Positions 52,972 to 62,284 of a DNA stretch of 64,000 nt are shown piece after piece. The stretch comes from an uncultured Flavobacteriaceae bacterium (GTDB taxonomy: Bacteria > Bacteroidota > Bacteroidia > Flavobacteriales > Flavobacteriaceae), in assembly GCA_947501845.1 (NCBI GenBank), contig CANMXP010000005.1:62001-126000 (forward strand), written 5' to 3'. The stretch's first letter is position 1. Every line of letters begins with the position of its first letter. A program made the translations under genes and the position numbers. The notes beneath the pieces were generated by a model. That model saw only the letters and a program-made list of their open reading frames with translations, made no database searches and was not told the DNA's origin.

Positions 52972-54603
52972 TTAAAAGTGTTCGTGTAAGTGATGATGTT
53001 CATCAATTAGTGGGCCACCTTCTATGATTTGATCTGATGCTTGATCTGCAAATTTTTCAAAATTTAAATGGAATGAATGTGCTAACTGAATCGCTTTACC
53101 GATATAAGCTCCTTTTTGTAACCAAGTGTTCATAGGGTCTAAAATTTCAGACGGAACTCCTGGGCAATATTTAGGCATAAATAAACCGAAAATAAAGTTT
53201 TGTTCGTAATCTACATGATCTAAGTCTCCATTAAGTATGGCTGTAATCATGGTTCTGGTATATTTTAATTTTATACGCGATCCAACACCATAAGGTCCAG
53301 CACTCCAACCTGTGTTGATTAACCATACATTAACCCCAGCTTCTTGCATTTTTTTACTTAACATTTCTCCATAAACGGTTGGATGTAATGGCATAAATGG
53401 CTCTCCAAAGCAAGCAGAAAAAGAGGGCACAGGTTCTGTTATGCCAGCTTCGGTACCAGCTACTTTAGCAGTATAACCAGAGATAAAATGGTAAGCAGCC
53501 TGCCCAGGGGTTAATTTTGATACTGGAGGCAATACACCAAAAGCATCACATGTTAAAAAGAATATATTTTTAGGGTTGTCTGCATATAGTGTTTCTTGAA
53601 TATTATCAATATGATAAATAGGATAGCTAACACGGGTATTTTGAGTAATGCTACTGTCTTCATAGTCTATCTCACCATTATCTTTAAATATAACATTTTC
53701 TAATATGGCGCCAGGTTTAACAGCTCTAAAAATGTCTGGCTCCTTTTCTTCTGTTAAACCAATAACTTTTGCATAGCAGCCGCCTTCAAAGTTAAAAATA
53801 ATGTTGTCTTCAGTCCATCCATGTTCATCATCGCCAATTAATTTTCTATTAGGGTCTGCAGACAAGGTCGTTTTTCCTGTTCCGGAAAGTCCAAAGAAAA
53901 TAGCCGTATCGCCATATTTGCCAACATTTGCGGAGCAGTGCATTGGTAGTATATTTTTCTCAATAGGTAAAATCATATTCAATGCAGAGAAAACGCCCTT
54001 TTTTATTTCGCCCGTATAAGCAGAACCTCCAACCAAAGCTATTTTTTGAGTGAAGTTGATAATTGAGAAATTGCCTTGACGGATGCCATGAGCTTTAGGA
54101 TCTGGACAAACATACCCTGGAGCACAAAGAACCAGCCAATCTTCTTCAAAGTTTTCTAATTCTTTTTCACTTGGCCTTAAAAACATATTATAAACAAATA
54201 AGTTAGACCAAGGTAATTCTGTTACAGTTCTAATTTTTGTCCGATATTCTGGCTCGGCACATACATAGCCATCTCTTGCATAAATTTCTTTTCCAGAAAG
54301 ATAATTTGTTATTTCGTTTTTAAGCTTATCAAAATTTTCAGGAGATACAGGTTTATTTGTTTTTCCCCACCAAACCTTGTCGGCTGTATAGTCATCTTTT
54401 ACCAAAAAACGATCTTGAGGAGAACGTCCGGTAAATTTCCCTGTATTAATGGCAAGTGTACCATTTACAGTTTCTTTTCCCATACCTTTCTCAACAGTAA
54501 TTTGTTGAAGTTTTTCAGGCGATAAGTTCCAATTAACCTTTACGTTTTTTAAGCCATACCGTTCTAAACCTGTATGTTTCTTAAATTTTGATGCTTTTTT
54601 CAT
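52972..54603 (-). CDS. pckA: Phosphoenolpyruvate carboxykinase (ATP)
   Basis: A 543-residue ATP-dependent PEPCK. The P-loop GLSGTGKTTLS is near 237-247, followed by DDEHGW, and the N-terminal GRSPQDRFLVKD and the oxaloacetate-binding YTAKVAGTEAG are conserved. It converts oxaloacetate to PEP and carbon dioxide for gluconeogenesis. It lies 33 bases after the SLC13 permease gene on the same strand; a dicarboxylate carried by that permease could supply its substrate, but this is inference. Confidence 0.97.
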   Translation of the reverse strand: MKKASKFKKHTGLERYGLKNVKVNWNLSPEKLQQITVEKGMGKETVNGTLAINTGKFTGRSPQDRFLVKDDYTADKVWWGKTNKPVSPENFDKLKNEITNYLSGKEIYARDGYVCAEPEYRTKIRTVTELPWSNLFVYNMFLRPSEKELENFEEDWLVLCAPGYVCPDPKAHGIRQGNFSIINFTQKIALVGGSAYTGEIKKGVFSALNMILPIEKNILPMHCSANVGKYGDTAIFFGLSGTGKTTLSADPNRKLIGDDEHGWTEDNIIFNFEGGCYAKVIGLTEEKEPDIFRAVKPGAILENVIFKDNGEIDYEDSSITQNTRVSYPIYHIDNIQETLYADNPKNIFFLTCDAFGVLPPVSKLTPGQAAYHFISGYTAKVAGTEAGITEPVPSFSACFGEPFMPLHPTVYGEMLSKKMQEAGVNVWLINTGWSAGPYGVGSRIKLKYTRTMITAILNGDLDHVDYEQNFIFGLFMPKYCPGVPSEILDPMNTWLQKGAYIGKAIQLAHSFHLNFEKFADQASDQIIEGGPLIDEHHHLHEHF

Positions 54604-54636
54604 TTTGTTAAATTTTAAGGATCCATATAAATAATT

Positions 54637-56478
54637 TTAAAAAGGCCATATTATTGGCACGAGTATTAGTGATACGATGAAAAATATAAATAATAATGGG
54701 GCTCCAACTTTTAGGTAATTCATGAACTTATACCCTCCAGCTGTCATTACCATAGCGTTGGTTGTGGTGCCTATTGGTGTTAAAAAGGCAGTTGATGCGC
54801 TTATGGCTACAATAATCATAAAAGGAGCAGGCGAGAGGTTTAACGAGTTGGCAGCAAGTATAGCAATAGGCGCCATTAAAACAGCTGTTGCAGAGTTGTT
54901 TATAACCTGACTAAAGGTTGTTGTTAGTAGAAATACACCACCTAATAATAATACGGGGTGAATTGATCCTAAATAATTTACCAAACCATTGGCGATAACC
55001 TGTGCAGTTCCTGTTTTTTGAAGAGCTACTCCCATAGGAATCATAGCAGCAATCATAACAACACTTGTCCAGCTAATCCCTTTATATGCTTTAGAGATAG
55101 GTACACAGCCCGTTAGTAAAACAATACCAGCAGAGATTAAAGCAGCAATAGACCCTGGTACTATTTTAAAGACCATAAATATAATCATGAGTATTAAAGC
55201 TCCTAATGCAATAAAGGATTTTGAACTTAGACTCTCAACATTTTTGGCCATACCTTCAGGGCTACCAATAATAACTAAGTTTTCATGTTGCTTTTTTAAA
55301 TCGTCTATATGTTCCCAGGTTCCTCTTATTAAAAAGGCATCACCAGCTTTTACTATAATCTCTTTTTCTTGTAAGGGTTTGTTGTTTCTTGAAGCAGCTA
55401 AAAGCTGAATACCATAACGTTTAAAGTAATCCCCTAGTTTGTATTTTCTTCCAACCAAAATAGAATTAGGGTTCACGATAACTTCGGTCATACCAACCTC
55501 TTGGTTTATTAGGTTGCGCTTTAGCTCATCGGTAATAGGTTCAAGAGGTAAGAGACCCAATCTAAATGAAATCATTAGTTTGTTAATAGCTTCTGTATCT
55601 CCTTTTACGGTTATAATATCATGATAATATAATTCTGTTTTAGGATCTGGAAATTCTTCAAATGCATGGATACCTTTTAAGACATTTGGGTGCCTTCTTT
55701 TTATACGAAGAATGGATACGTTATAATTTTTTTCAAATTGCCAGTCTTCAATTTTTGTATTGATTAGTGGAGATAAGGACCTTATACGTAATCTATAGTA
55801 GCCGTTATCAATTTTATAAGCTTCTATCCAATTGTGTAGGGTAGATTCAATATTTACAGGTTTATTATTTGTTTTGTTTTTTGGTAATAATCTGTATCCT
55901 ATATATCTAAAATAAATTAATGCTATTATTAATAAGGGCACACCTATTAATCCAAACTCAAAAAATGAGAACCCTTCAAAACCAGCATCTAATAAAGCAT
56001 TACTGGCAATAATATTAGGAGGGGTTCCAGTTAATGTTAGTAAGCCACCAGTATTAGAACCAAAAGCTACAGGCATGAGCATTTTTGATGGTAAAGTGCC
56101 AATGCTCCAAGCAGATGAAATGGTAAGGGGCATTAAGGTTGCTACAGTACCCGTATTACTTACGAATCCAGACAACACACCAGCACCTAATGTGACTATT
56201 ACTAGCAATTTTGGAACACTTTTTCCAGCCCATTCTACAAATTTCTTACCAGCTAAGGCTGTCCACCCTGTTTGGGCGATACCCTCGCCTATAATAAATA
56301 GGGCAGCAATCATAATTACGGTTGGATTGCTAAATCCGCTTAGTGTCTCGGTAGCTGTTAAAATTCCTGTTAAAAATAAACTTATCATAGACATTAAGGC
56401 TACGATATCTGGTGTAAACTTTCCCCAAACAAAGAGACCAATAGTAATAACTAAAATGAGGAGCATTAAATAGATCAT
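54637..56478 (-). CDS. SLC13-type permease with RCK_C domains
   Basis: A 613-residue inner-membrane transporter. The N-terminal and C-terminal helices match the CitMHS/DASS fold (SNTGTVATLMPLTISSAWS and INNSATAVLMAPIAILAA). Two TrkA-C/RCK_C domains lie between, about 215-390 (IEDWQFEKNYNVSILRIKRR and VGRKYKLGDYFKRYGIQLLA). Substrate candidates are sulfate or dicarboxylates. A sulfate-type role would fit sulfate release by the sulfatase, but the gene is 54 kb away. It is followed by pckA. Confidence 0.88.
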   Translation of the reverse strand: MIYLMLLILVITIGLFVWGKFTPDIVALMSMISLFLTGILTATETLSGFSNPTVIMIAALFIIGEGIAQTGWTALAGKKFVEWAGKSVPKLLVIVTLGAGVLSGFVSNTGTVATLMPLTISSAWSIGTLPSKMLMPVAFGSNTGGLLTLTGTPPNIIASNALLDAGFEGFSFFEFGLIGVPLLIIALIYFRYIGYRLLPKNKTNNKPVNIESTLHNWIEAYKIDNGYYRLRIRSLSPLINTKIEDWQFEKNYNVSILRIKRRHPNVLKGIHAFEEFPDPKTELYYHDIITVKGDTEAINKLMISFRLGLLPLEPITDELKRNLINQEVGMTEVIVNPNSILVGRKYKLGDYFKRYGIQLLAASRNNKPLQEKEIIVKAGDAFLIRGTWEHIDDLKKQHENLVIIGSPEGMAKNVESLSSKSFIALGALILMIIFMVFKIVPGSIAALISAGIVLLTGCVPISKAYKGISWTSVVMIAAMIPMGVALQKTGTAQVIANGLVNYLGSIHPVLLLGGVFLLTTTFSQVINNSATAVLMAPIAILAANSLNLSPAPFMIIVAISASTAFLTPIGTTTNAMVMTAGGYKFMNYLKVGAPLLFIFFIVSLILVPIIWPF

Positions 56479-56810
56479 ATATTATAATTGTTTATTAGTT
56501 TTAGTGTTTCATTAATTGTAAAGTAAAATTACGGCTGATTAACGCCAATAATTATGACGAATGTCATGCTTTTTAGTGGTGTGTAGTTTTTGGGGAATTG
56601 TGAAGTTTTTGAGATATTAAGTATAGAAAATAAATACGAAAACGTGAGAGTGATAATAAGTTCTTAATGATTTCTTATATATTTAATAATTTTAATCTTT
56701 GCAGTGTTTAAAATGCTCTGTGAAAAATAGAATCAATGACTTGATAATGGAAAATTACTGTAGTAGAATGGTATTTTTTAAATCAAATAAAAAAATATAA
56801 AAGTTAACAG
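56479..56810. other. Divergent intergenic region between the permease and bshB1 genes
   Basis: These 332 bases carry the promoters of both genes. A palindrome ATGACGAATGTCAT at 56554-56567 is the only structured feature seen. No clear -7 box was found for either gene. Confidence 0.45.
56554..56567. promoter_or_regulatory. CRP/FNR-like palindrome upstream of the permease gene
   Basis: ATGAC-GAAT-GTCAT is a perfect inverted repeat with the TGA-N6-TCA core of CRP/FNR-family sites. It lies 76 bases before the permease start. A related site is at 60687-60700. Function is inferred. Confidence 0.35.
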
Positions 56811-57530
56811 ATGAAATTAGATATTCTTGCTATTGGAGCCCATCCTGATGATGTAGAATTAGGATGTGGTGGTACTATAGCAAAAGAAATAGCCAACGGG
56901 AAGCAAGTAGGTATTATAGATTTAACGGGAGGCGAATTGGGTACTCGGGGTACTGCCGAAACCAGAGCTATTGAAGCTAAAGAAGCTGCAAATATACTAG
57001 GGACTGCTGTCCGGGTTAATATGGGATTTGCTGATGGTTTTTTTGTAAATGATGAAAAACATCAATTAGAAATTATTAAAATGATTCGTAAATACCAGCC
57101 AGATATTGTGCTTTGTAATGCTATTGATGATAGGCATATAGATCATGGAAAAGGTAGTAAACTGGTAAGTGATGCTTGTTTTTTAAGCGGATTAATTAAA
57201 ATTAAAACTTATGACGATGATAGCAGTTTGCAAGTACCGTGGCGGCCTAAGCAAGTATATCATTATATACAATGGAAAAATTTAGAACCTGATTTAGCTG
57301 TTGATATTTCTGGTTTTATAGATAAAAAAATGGCGTCTGTACTAGCATATAAAACACAATTTTATGATAGTAATAGTAAAGAACCAGAAACACCAATATC
57401 TAGCAAAAACTTTACAGATAGTATCATTTACAGGGCTAGAGATCTAGGAAGATTAGTTGGTGTTGGGTATGCAGAAGGTTTTACGGTCGAACGTCATATT
57501 GCGGTTGATAGTTTATTCGATATTAAATAG
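56811..57530 (+). CDS. bshB1: Bacillithiol biosynthesis deacetylase BshB1
   Basis: A 239-residue zinc PIG-L enzyme. AHPDDVELGCGG (10-21) carries the metal site and catalytic Asp, and the family-specific LTGGELGTRGTAETRAIEA is followed by DDRHIDHGKG. It removes the acetyl group from GlcNAc-malate in bacillithiol synthesis, a thiol used by many Bacteroidota. There is no signal peptide, so it is cytoplasmic, unlike the large PIG-L enzyme at 35174-37696. It is monocistronic, upstream of tRNA-His. Confidence 0.93.
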   Translation: MKLDILAIGAHPDDVELGCGGTIAKEIANGKQVGIIDLTGGELGTRGTAETRAIEAKEAANILGTAVRVNMGFADGFFVNDEKHQLEIIKMIRKYQPDIVLCNAIDDRHIDHGKGSKLVSDACFLSGLIKIKTYDDDSSLQVPWRPKQVYHYIQWKNLEPDLAVDISGFIDKKMASVLAYKTQFYDSNSKEPETPISSKNFTDSIIYRARDLGRLVGVGYAEGFTVERHIAVDSLFDIK

Positions 57531-57586
57531 TTAAAATTTCTGGCGGTTTTATTTTTAATTTCAACATAAAATAATTGAAAAAAGTC

Positions 57587-57618
57587 TTTGTAGAAAAGGT
57601 TTAAATCAATTACATTTG
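57587..57618 (+). promoter_or_regulatory. tRNA-His promoter (-33 TTTG, -7 TAnnTTTG)
   Basis: TTTG (57587-57590), 20 bases, then TACATTTG (57611-57618) is a near-consensus Bacteroidota promoter, about 28 bases before the mature tRNA start at 57646. Confidence 0.65.
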
Positions 57619-57645
57619 CACACGCATTACAAAATGCAGTTACAC

Positions 57646-57720
57646 GGTGGTTGTAGCTCAGTTGGTTAGAGCATTGGTTTGTGGTACCAAGGGTCGTGGG
57701 TTCGAATCCCATCATCCACC
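57646..57720 (+). tRNA. tRNA-His (anticodon GTG)
   Basis: A 75-base cloverleaf. The extra G at -1 pairs with C73, as needed for His. The anticodon loop TTGTGGT holds GTG. The D-arm is GCTC/GAGC, and the T-arm is GTGGG with loop TTCGAAT. The acceptor stem has a T-T mismatch at 5-68. CCA is not encoded, and a terminator follows. Confidence 0.95.
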
Positions 57721-57727
57721 CAAAAAT

Positions 57728-57760
57728 AAAAGTCTTTCAAGAAATTGAAAGACTTTTTTT
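57728..57760 (+). terminator. Rho-independent terminator after tRNA-His
   Basis: AAAAGTCTTTCAA (57728-57740) and TTGAAAGACTTTT (57745-57757) pair around a GAAA loop and run into seven T. Confidence 0.85.
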
Positions 57761-57844
57761 GTTTTATAGGTTTTAATTCTCCTAAATTATTTATATAAGG
57801 CTTATATTTTTTTAAGCTTGCTCTTCTATAATTAACATAAATGC

Positions 57845-58855
57845 TTAATCCACTTTTATCCGTTCATCTCTATTGGCCAATTCCCAGGCCGTATGAAAGA
57901 TGAGGCGTGCGCGTGTTTCCAATAAATCGTATTGAATTTTATCTGGAGTGTCTGAAGGTTTGTGATAATCGGCATGGGTGCCGTTAAAATAAAATATAAC
58001 AGGGATGTTATTCTTGGCAAAATTATAATGATCTGAACGATAGTAAAAGCGATTCGGATCTTTGTCATCATTAAAAGTATAGTCAAACTTCATATTAATA
58101 TATTTCTTGTTCACTGCTTCAGAAATATCATGCAGTTCCTTGCTTAGCTTATCCGCCCCTATGAGGTATAAATAATTTCTATTGTCCTTATGTTTTGAGT
58201 CTACACGTCCAATCATATCTATATTTAAGTTGGCTACTGTATTTGCTAAAGGAAAAACAGGATCTTCATCGGTGTAATATCGTGAACCAAACAGTCCTAT
58301 TTCTTCGCCTGTAACATGTAAAAATAATATAGAACGCTTTGGTGCATAACCTTTGTCTGATGCTTTTTTAAAAGCTTCAGCAATTTCTAAAATAGCGACA
58401 GTTCCCGATCCGTCATCATCAGCACCATTATTAATATCACCATTTCCAGAAATACCAATATGGTCTAAGTGAGCAGAAATTATAATGACTTCATCAGGTT
58501 TTTCAGAACCTTTTATATAAGCCATAACATTTTCGGAGTCTTTTATATCACCAGAAAAGTAAGAAGCGGGGATTTCTTGAAAATAGTCACCTTCTGCAAT
58601 AGGAGAAGGGATTCCTGTAGATATATAATGGTTTTTAATAAACTCGACAGCTTTCTTTTGTCCGGGTTCTCCCGTTTTTCTGCCTTCGTATTCATCTGAA
58701 GCATAAGTATAAAGCGCTTCTTTTAACTCAGCAGCGGTAATAGTTTTTGCATAGTCTATGGCAGCATGGGCATTTTTTAAGGTCTTTTTATTCTGAGAAG
58801 AGCTGCACGAAACTACCAATAAGGTAGTATATAAAAGAATTGCTATTTTTTTCAT
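57845..58855 (-). CDS. M28 family zinc aminopeptidase, lipoprotein (copy 1)
   Basis: A 336-residue lipoprotein from the ATG at 58855; an upstream in-frame start at 58882 would add nine residues before the signal. The signal is MKKIAILLYTTLLVVSC. The M28 domain has metal-binding SAHLDHIG, GADDDGSGT, LHVTGEEIG, NLNIDMIGR and HYNFAKNNIPVIFYFNG-type segments, with the final His-rich DYHKPSD. It should cleave N-terminal residues of peptides in the periplasm or at the surface. It is closely similar along its length to the following gene, at 59007-60059. Confidence 0.92.
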   Translation of the reverse strand: MKKIAILLYTTLLVVSCSSSQNKKTLKNAHAAIDYAKTITAAELKEALYTYASDEYEGRKTGEPGQKKAVEFIKNHYISTGIPSPIAEGDYFQEIPASYFSGDIKDSENVMAYIKGSEKPDEVIIISAHLDHIGISGNGDINNGADDDGSGTVAILEIAEAFKKASDKGYAPKRSILFLHVTGEEIGLFGSRYYTDEDPVFPLANTVANLNIDMIGRVDSKHKDNRNYLYLIGADKLSKELHDISEAVNKKYINMKFDYTFNDDKDPNRFYYRSDHYNFAKNNIPVIFYFNGTHADYHKPSDTPDKIQYDLLETRARLIFHTAWELANRDERIKVD

Positions 58856-59006
58856 GTGTTTATAATATTGTTTAGTGATCACATGTAACTAGCCAAATAA
58901 TTATTCTAACGTATGTCAGAACTTTTATTATGGCTTTGTTTCATTTTGTAAAAATATATTTGGTACGATAATACAAAAATGAATTAAAGAATAACAATTT
59001 TTCAAT

Positions 59007-60059
59007 CTAATTTAACAGTTCGTTGTATTCGTCAATAACAATGCGGTGTTCTTGATTGGCAATTTGCCAGGCAGTAGTAAATATAAGTTTTGTGCGCCTT
59101 TGCAGTAAATCGTAATCTATTTTGTCGGGTGTATCTGTAGGTTCATGATAATCGCTATGTTCTCCGTTAAAATAAAAAATCACAGGGACTCCTTTTATGG
59201 CAAAGTTGTAATGGTCTGAGCGTGAGTAATATTGATGGCCTTCACCTTCAACATTATATCTGTAATCAATATTTATGTTGAAATAGGTATTGTTTACTTT
59301 TTCAGATAAATAGTGAAGTTCTTTACTGTGTCTATCCGAACCTATTAAGTAGATATAGTCCTTATTATTTTCATGTAACTCGTCAACTCTTCCTATCATA
59401 TCAATATTTAGGTTGGTAACGGTCTTTTCTAAAGGAAATATAGGATGTTGTGTATAGAATTCAGAACCTTGCTTACCTATTTCTTCAGCAGTAAAATGCA
59501 AAAATAGTATAGAGCGCTTTGGCCCATGTCCTTCCTTTTTGGCTAAATTAAAAGCTTGTGCCATTTCCATAATGGCTACAGTACCAGAGCCATCGTCATC
59601 TGCTCCATAATTTATTTGTCCATTGTCAGTAATACCGAGATGATCTAAATGTGCAGAAATAATAATGATTTCGTCTGGTTTTTCGCTCCCTTTTATATAT
59701 GCTAAAACATTTTCTGAGCTATTAATCCCTTCTGAAAAGAAATCTTTAGGAATAACTTGATAATAATTATCTCCTCCTAAAGGAGATTTTATGTTTTCTT
59801 CTTTGTAATACGTTTTTAAAAACTCAGCAGCTAATTTTTGTCCTTTTTCGCCAACTTTTCTACCTTCAAATTCGTCTGATGAAAATTTGTATAAATGTGT
59901 TTTTAATTCTTTTGAAGTGATTGTGTTAGCGTAATTGACAACGTGAGCACTATCTACTAACTGAATACTGTTTTTAAGGTTTTGTATTTTAGCAGTATAC
60001 TTTGGTGTTGAACAGGTGCCTACAAGCACAAATGCAGAAAATATAAAAAAGGTTTTCAT
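59007..60059 (-). CDS. M28 family zinc aminopeptidase, lipoprotein (copy 2)
   Basis: A 350-residue lipoprotein from the ATG at 60059, with signal MKTFFIFSAFVLVGTC. It has all the M28 metal ligands of copy 1 (SAHLDHLG, GADDDGSGT, FTAEEIG, NIDMIGR, DYHEPTD). The two share KRSILFLH, YIKGSEKPDE and DTPDKI and differ mostly by conservative changes, so they are tandem paralogues. They are 151 bases apart and may be separately transcribed. Confidence 0.92.
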   Translation of the reverse strand: MKTFFIFSAFVLVGTCSTPKYTAKIQNLKNSIQLVDSAHVVNYANTITSKELKTHLYKFSSDEFEGRKVGEKGQKLAAEFLKTYYKEENIKSPLGGDNYYQVIPKDFFSEGINSSENVLAYIKGSEKPDEIIIISAHLDHLGITDNGQINYGADDDGSGTVAIMEMAQAFNLAKKEGHGPKRSILFLHFTAEEIGKQGSEFYTQHPIFPLEKTVTNLNIDMIGRVDELHENNKDYIYLIGSDRHSKELHYLSEKVNNTYFNINIDYRYNVEGEGHQYYSRSDHYNFAIKGVPVIFYFNGEHSDYHEPTDTPDKIDYDLLQRRTKLIFTTAWQIANQEHRIVIDEYNELLN

Positions 60060-60338
60060 GTGTTTATTAGTCAAATTTTACATGTAACTGATAGTCAAAC
60101 CATTTTCAAGGGCGGGAAAACTTTTGGTTATAAGCTTTAAAATGCAAATATATATAAATTAAGGAGAAATTACTTACCCGCCAAGTTTTAATCAATGTTA
60201 TAAAATTCTAGACCTAAGATTTTCTTCCGATTTTATTTTTAAAACCTCTAATATTTCTGTGTTTATTACTTTGGTTTTGGTTAGATTTTTTTTCGTAAGA
60301 AACCGATAATAACGCAGTAATAATGACTGATGAAAATT

Positions 60339-60494
60339 TTATGCGATTACTTTTTTAGATAAATAATATGCAATCAATCCAAATATTAATCCTAAAATAC
60401 CAGGAATGACATCTAAATTATAAATTAGAACTCCTAATAATATTATTGCTAATACTAAGGCCATAATGATTAGGAAAACAAAGATTTTTTTCAT
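60339..60494 (-). CDS. 51-residue membrane protein, hypothetical
   Basis: A 51-residue ORF on the minus strand from the ATG at 60494. It starts MKKIFVFLIIMALVLAIILL, has a short polar turn (YNLDVIPG) and a second hydrophobic helix, and ends YYLSKKVIA. Two helices with a basic C-terminus suggest a small integral membrane protein. No family is recognised. It stands alone between the M28 genes and the divergent UspA gene. Confidence 0.5.
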   Translation of the reverse strand: MKKIFVFLIIMALVLAIILLGVLIYNLDVIPGILGLIFGLIAYYLSKKVIA

Positions 60495-60686
60495 TTACTT
60501 TTTTATTCTTTAAATCGGTTGTTGATTTAAATTTCACCTCTATCAATCATATTATTTTAGGCTGTTACCACCACTATTACTAAAGATTTCAAAGTGACAT
60601 ATATTCGCTATCATTTATTGTGCCGAAAATGCCATATTTTGAATTATTTTTTAATTTTTATTTATCAAGTAGGTAATAGCTTACAA

Positions 60687-60700
60687 ATGATATTTGTCAT
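60687..60700. promoter_or_regulatory. CRP/FNR-like palindrome before the UspA gene
   Basis: ATGAT-ATTT-GTCAT has the TGA-N6-TCA core. A TATATTTA box, close to TAnnTTTG, lies at 60723-60730. The site centre is about 41 bases before the predicted transcription start, a typical activator position. The regulator is not in the window. Confidence 0.4.
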
Positions 60701-60755
60701 GTTTTTTTTTGAGTATTGCTCTTATATTTACTTGCAATCCTAATTCTGTACTTTG

Positions 60756-61595
60756 ATGAAAACGATATTGTTGCCTACCGATTTTTCTAAAAACTCCATG
60801 AATTCTATTCATTTTGCATTAACATTATTTAAGGATGTGAAATGTGATTTTTACTTACTTAATGTACAGAAAGCGTCCTCGTTTATTTCTGATGATATGA
60901 TGGTAGTTGGATCGTCAACAACCATTTATAACACCATAATTAATGCAGCTAAAAAGTCGTTAACAAATATTATTTCCAAAGTAAAGGAACGTTATAACAA
61001 TGATAAGCACCGTTTTCATTTCATGGTCGATTACGATAATTTTATAGATGCCATCGATCAGGTTGTTGAGAAAAATCAAGTTGATTTAATAATTATGGGA
61101 ACTAAAGGAGCTTCTGGATTACAAAAAGTGATCTTTGGCAGTAATACAGTTCGAGTTATACAACGTTGTAAGGTGTCAGTACTTGCGATTCCTGATAATT
61201 GTGCTTTTTCTAATTTAAATAAAGTCACATTTATTACTAACAATACTGCTTCATTTAAAACGACTCATTTAAAACCTCTTGCAGATTTAGTAGTATTAAA
61301 TGATTCTAAATTGCATGTCTTGCATATTGCAGACGAACATCATCTAGTGCAGAAACAAAGTGAAAATGTTGACTTTTTTAGCTCAAATTTTGTGAATCCC
61401 ATTCATGATTATATCGATATAAAAACAAAAGACACGTATGATGTCGTGCATAAGTATATTGTTAGGAATCATATAGATATGCTATGTATGATTGGAGAAA
61501 AACATTCTTTTTTAGAACGCTTATTTAACAGGCACTTAGTCGAAACTTTTGCGTTTAGTATTGACATCCCTTTTCTGGTAATGAAAAATAATTAA
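60756..61595 (+). CDS. Universal stress protein, two UspA domains
   Basis: A 279-residue cytoplasmic protein from the ATG at 60756; a TTG just before it is part of a promoter-like sequence. The N-terminal UspA domain (1-145) ends in MGTKGASGLQKVIFGSNT, matching the ATP-binding pattern G2xG9xG(S/T). The second domain (about 150-279) is degenerate without this motif. Such proteins respond to energy or redox stress. It is 15 bases before the cytochrome c gene, likely one operon behind an FNR-like site. Confidence 0.9.
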   Translation: MKTILLPTDFSKNSMNSIHFALTLFKDVKCDFYLLNVQKASSFISDDMMVVGSSTTIYNTIINAAKKSLTNIISKVKERYNNDKHRFHFMVDYDNFIDAIDQVVEKNQVDLIIMGTKGASGLQKVIFGSNTVRVIQRCKVSVLAIPDNCAFSNLNKVTFITNNTASFKTTHLKPLADLVVLNDSKLHVLHIADEHHLVQKQSENVDFFSSNFVNPIHDYIDIKTKDTYDVVHKYIVRNHIDMLCMIGEKHSFLERLFNRHLVETFAFSIDIPFLVMKNN

Positions 61596-61610
61596 TTAAA
61601 CTTATACAAA

Positions 61611-62072
61611 ATGAAAGTATTAGCCTTTTTCATAGTCTTTTTTTTTATGGTTATAGGCTGTAAAAAAACTAAAGATGAAAGCAACAAAACCTTATCTGAA
61701 TCCTATAACCGTGCACTTCAGGAGCATCCAGGAAAAAAACTTATGGAAACACATTGTTATTTATGTCATGATGCTACTAAAACAGAAGAAGAGAGGCTTG
61801 CTCCTCCAATGATAGCTATTAAAAAACGCTACATATTTGAAGACACATCAAAAGAAGCATTTATAAATGATATGCAAAGGTGGATTAAAAATCCGAATGA
61901 GAAAGATGCAAAAATGTTTGGAGCTGTCAGACGATTTGGGGTCATGCAAAAATTACCTTATAAAGAAGAAGTCATAGAGCAAATAGCAGATTATATGTAT
62001 GACAATGAAATTGAACAGCCAGAGTGGTTTGAGGAGCATTATAAGCAAATGAGAAGGAATATGAAAAGATAA
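61611..62072 (+). CDS. Cytochrome c-like lipoprotein
   Basis: A 153-residue lipoprotein with signal FFFMVIGC (Cys17). It carries one c-type haem motif, C49-Y-L-C-H53, and a possible Met ligand in GVMQKLPY near 125. It likely transfers electrons in the periplasm. Haem attachment would need the fused ResB-CcsA protein at 44522-47779. It probably forms an operon with the UspA gene, and a terminator follows at 62121. Confidence 0.87.
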   Translation: MKVLAFFIVFFFMVIGCKKTKDESNKTLSESYNRALQEHPGKKLMETHCYLCHDATKTEEERLAPPMIAIKKRYIFEDTSKEAFINDMQRWIKNPNEKDAKMFGAVRRFGVMQKLPYKEEVIEQIADYMYDNEIEQPEWFEEHYKQMRRNMKR

Positions 62073-62120
62073 TTTAAAGTTAATCGCAGATAATTATTTC
62101 TATATTCTATTACCTATTAC

Positions 62121-62162
62121 AAAGGAACTTAGCACCAGTTTTTAGTGTTAAGTTCCTTTTTT
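62121..62162 (+). terminator. Terminator after the UspA-cytochrome c pair
   Basis: AAAGGAACTTAGCAC (62121-62135) pairs with GTGTTAAGTTCCTTT (62145-62159), with one G-T pair, and is followed by T. Confidence 0.8.
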
Positions 62163-62284
62163 ATGCGGATTAATTGGGGATTTATAAACTAAAACAACTA
62201 ATTATTTTATATGAATTTGTTCATTTTGAATTTTTACACTTAACTTTATAAAATAGTTAATCCAACCAAACTCTCAATTTTAAA

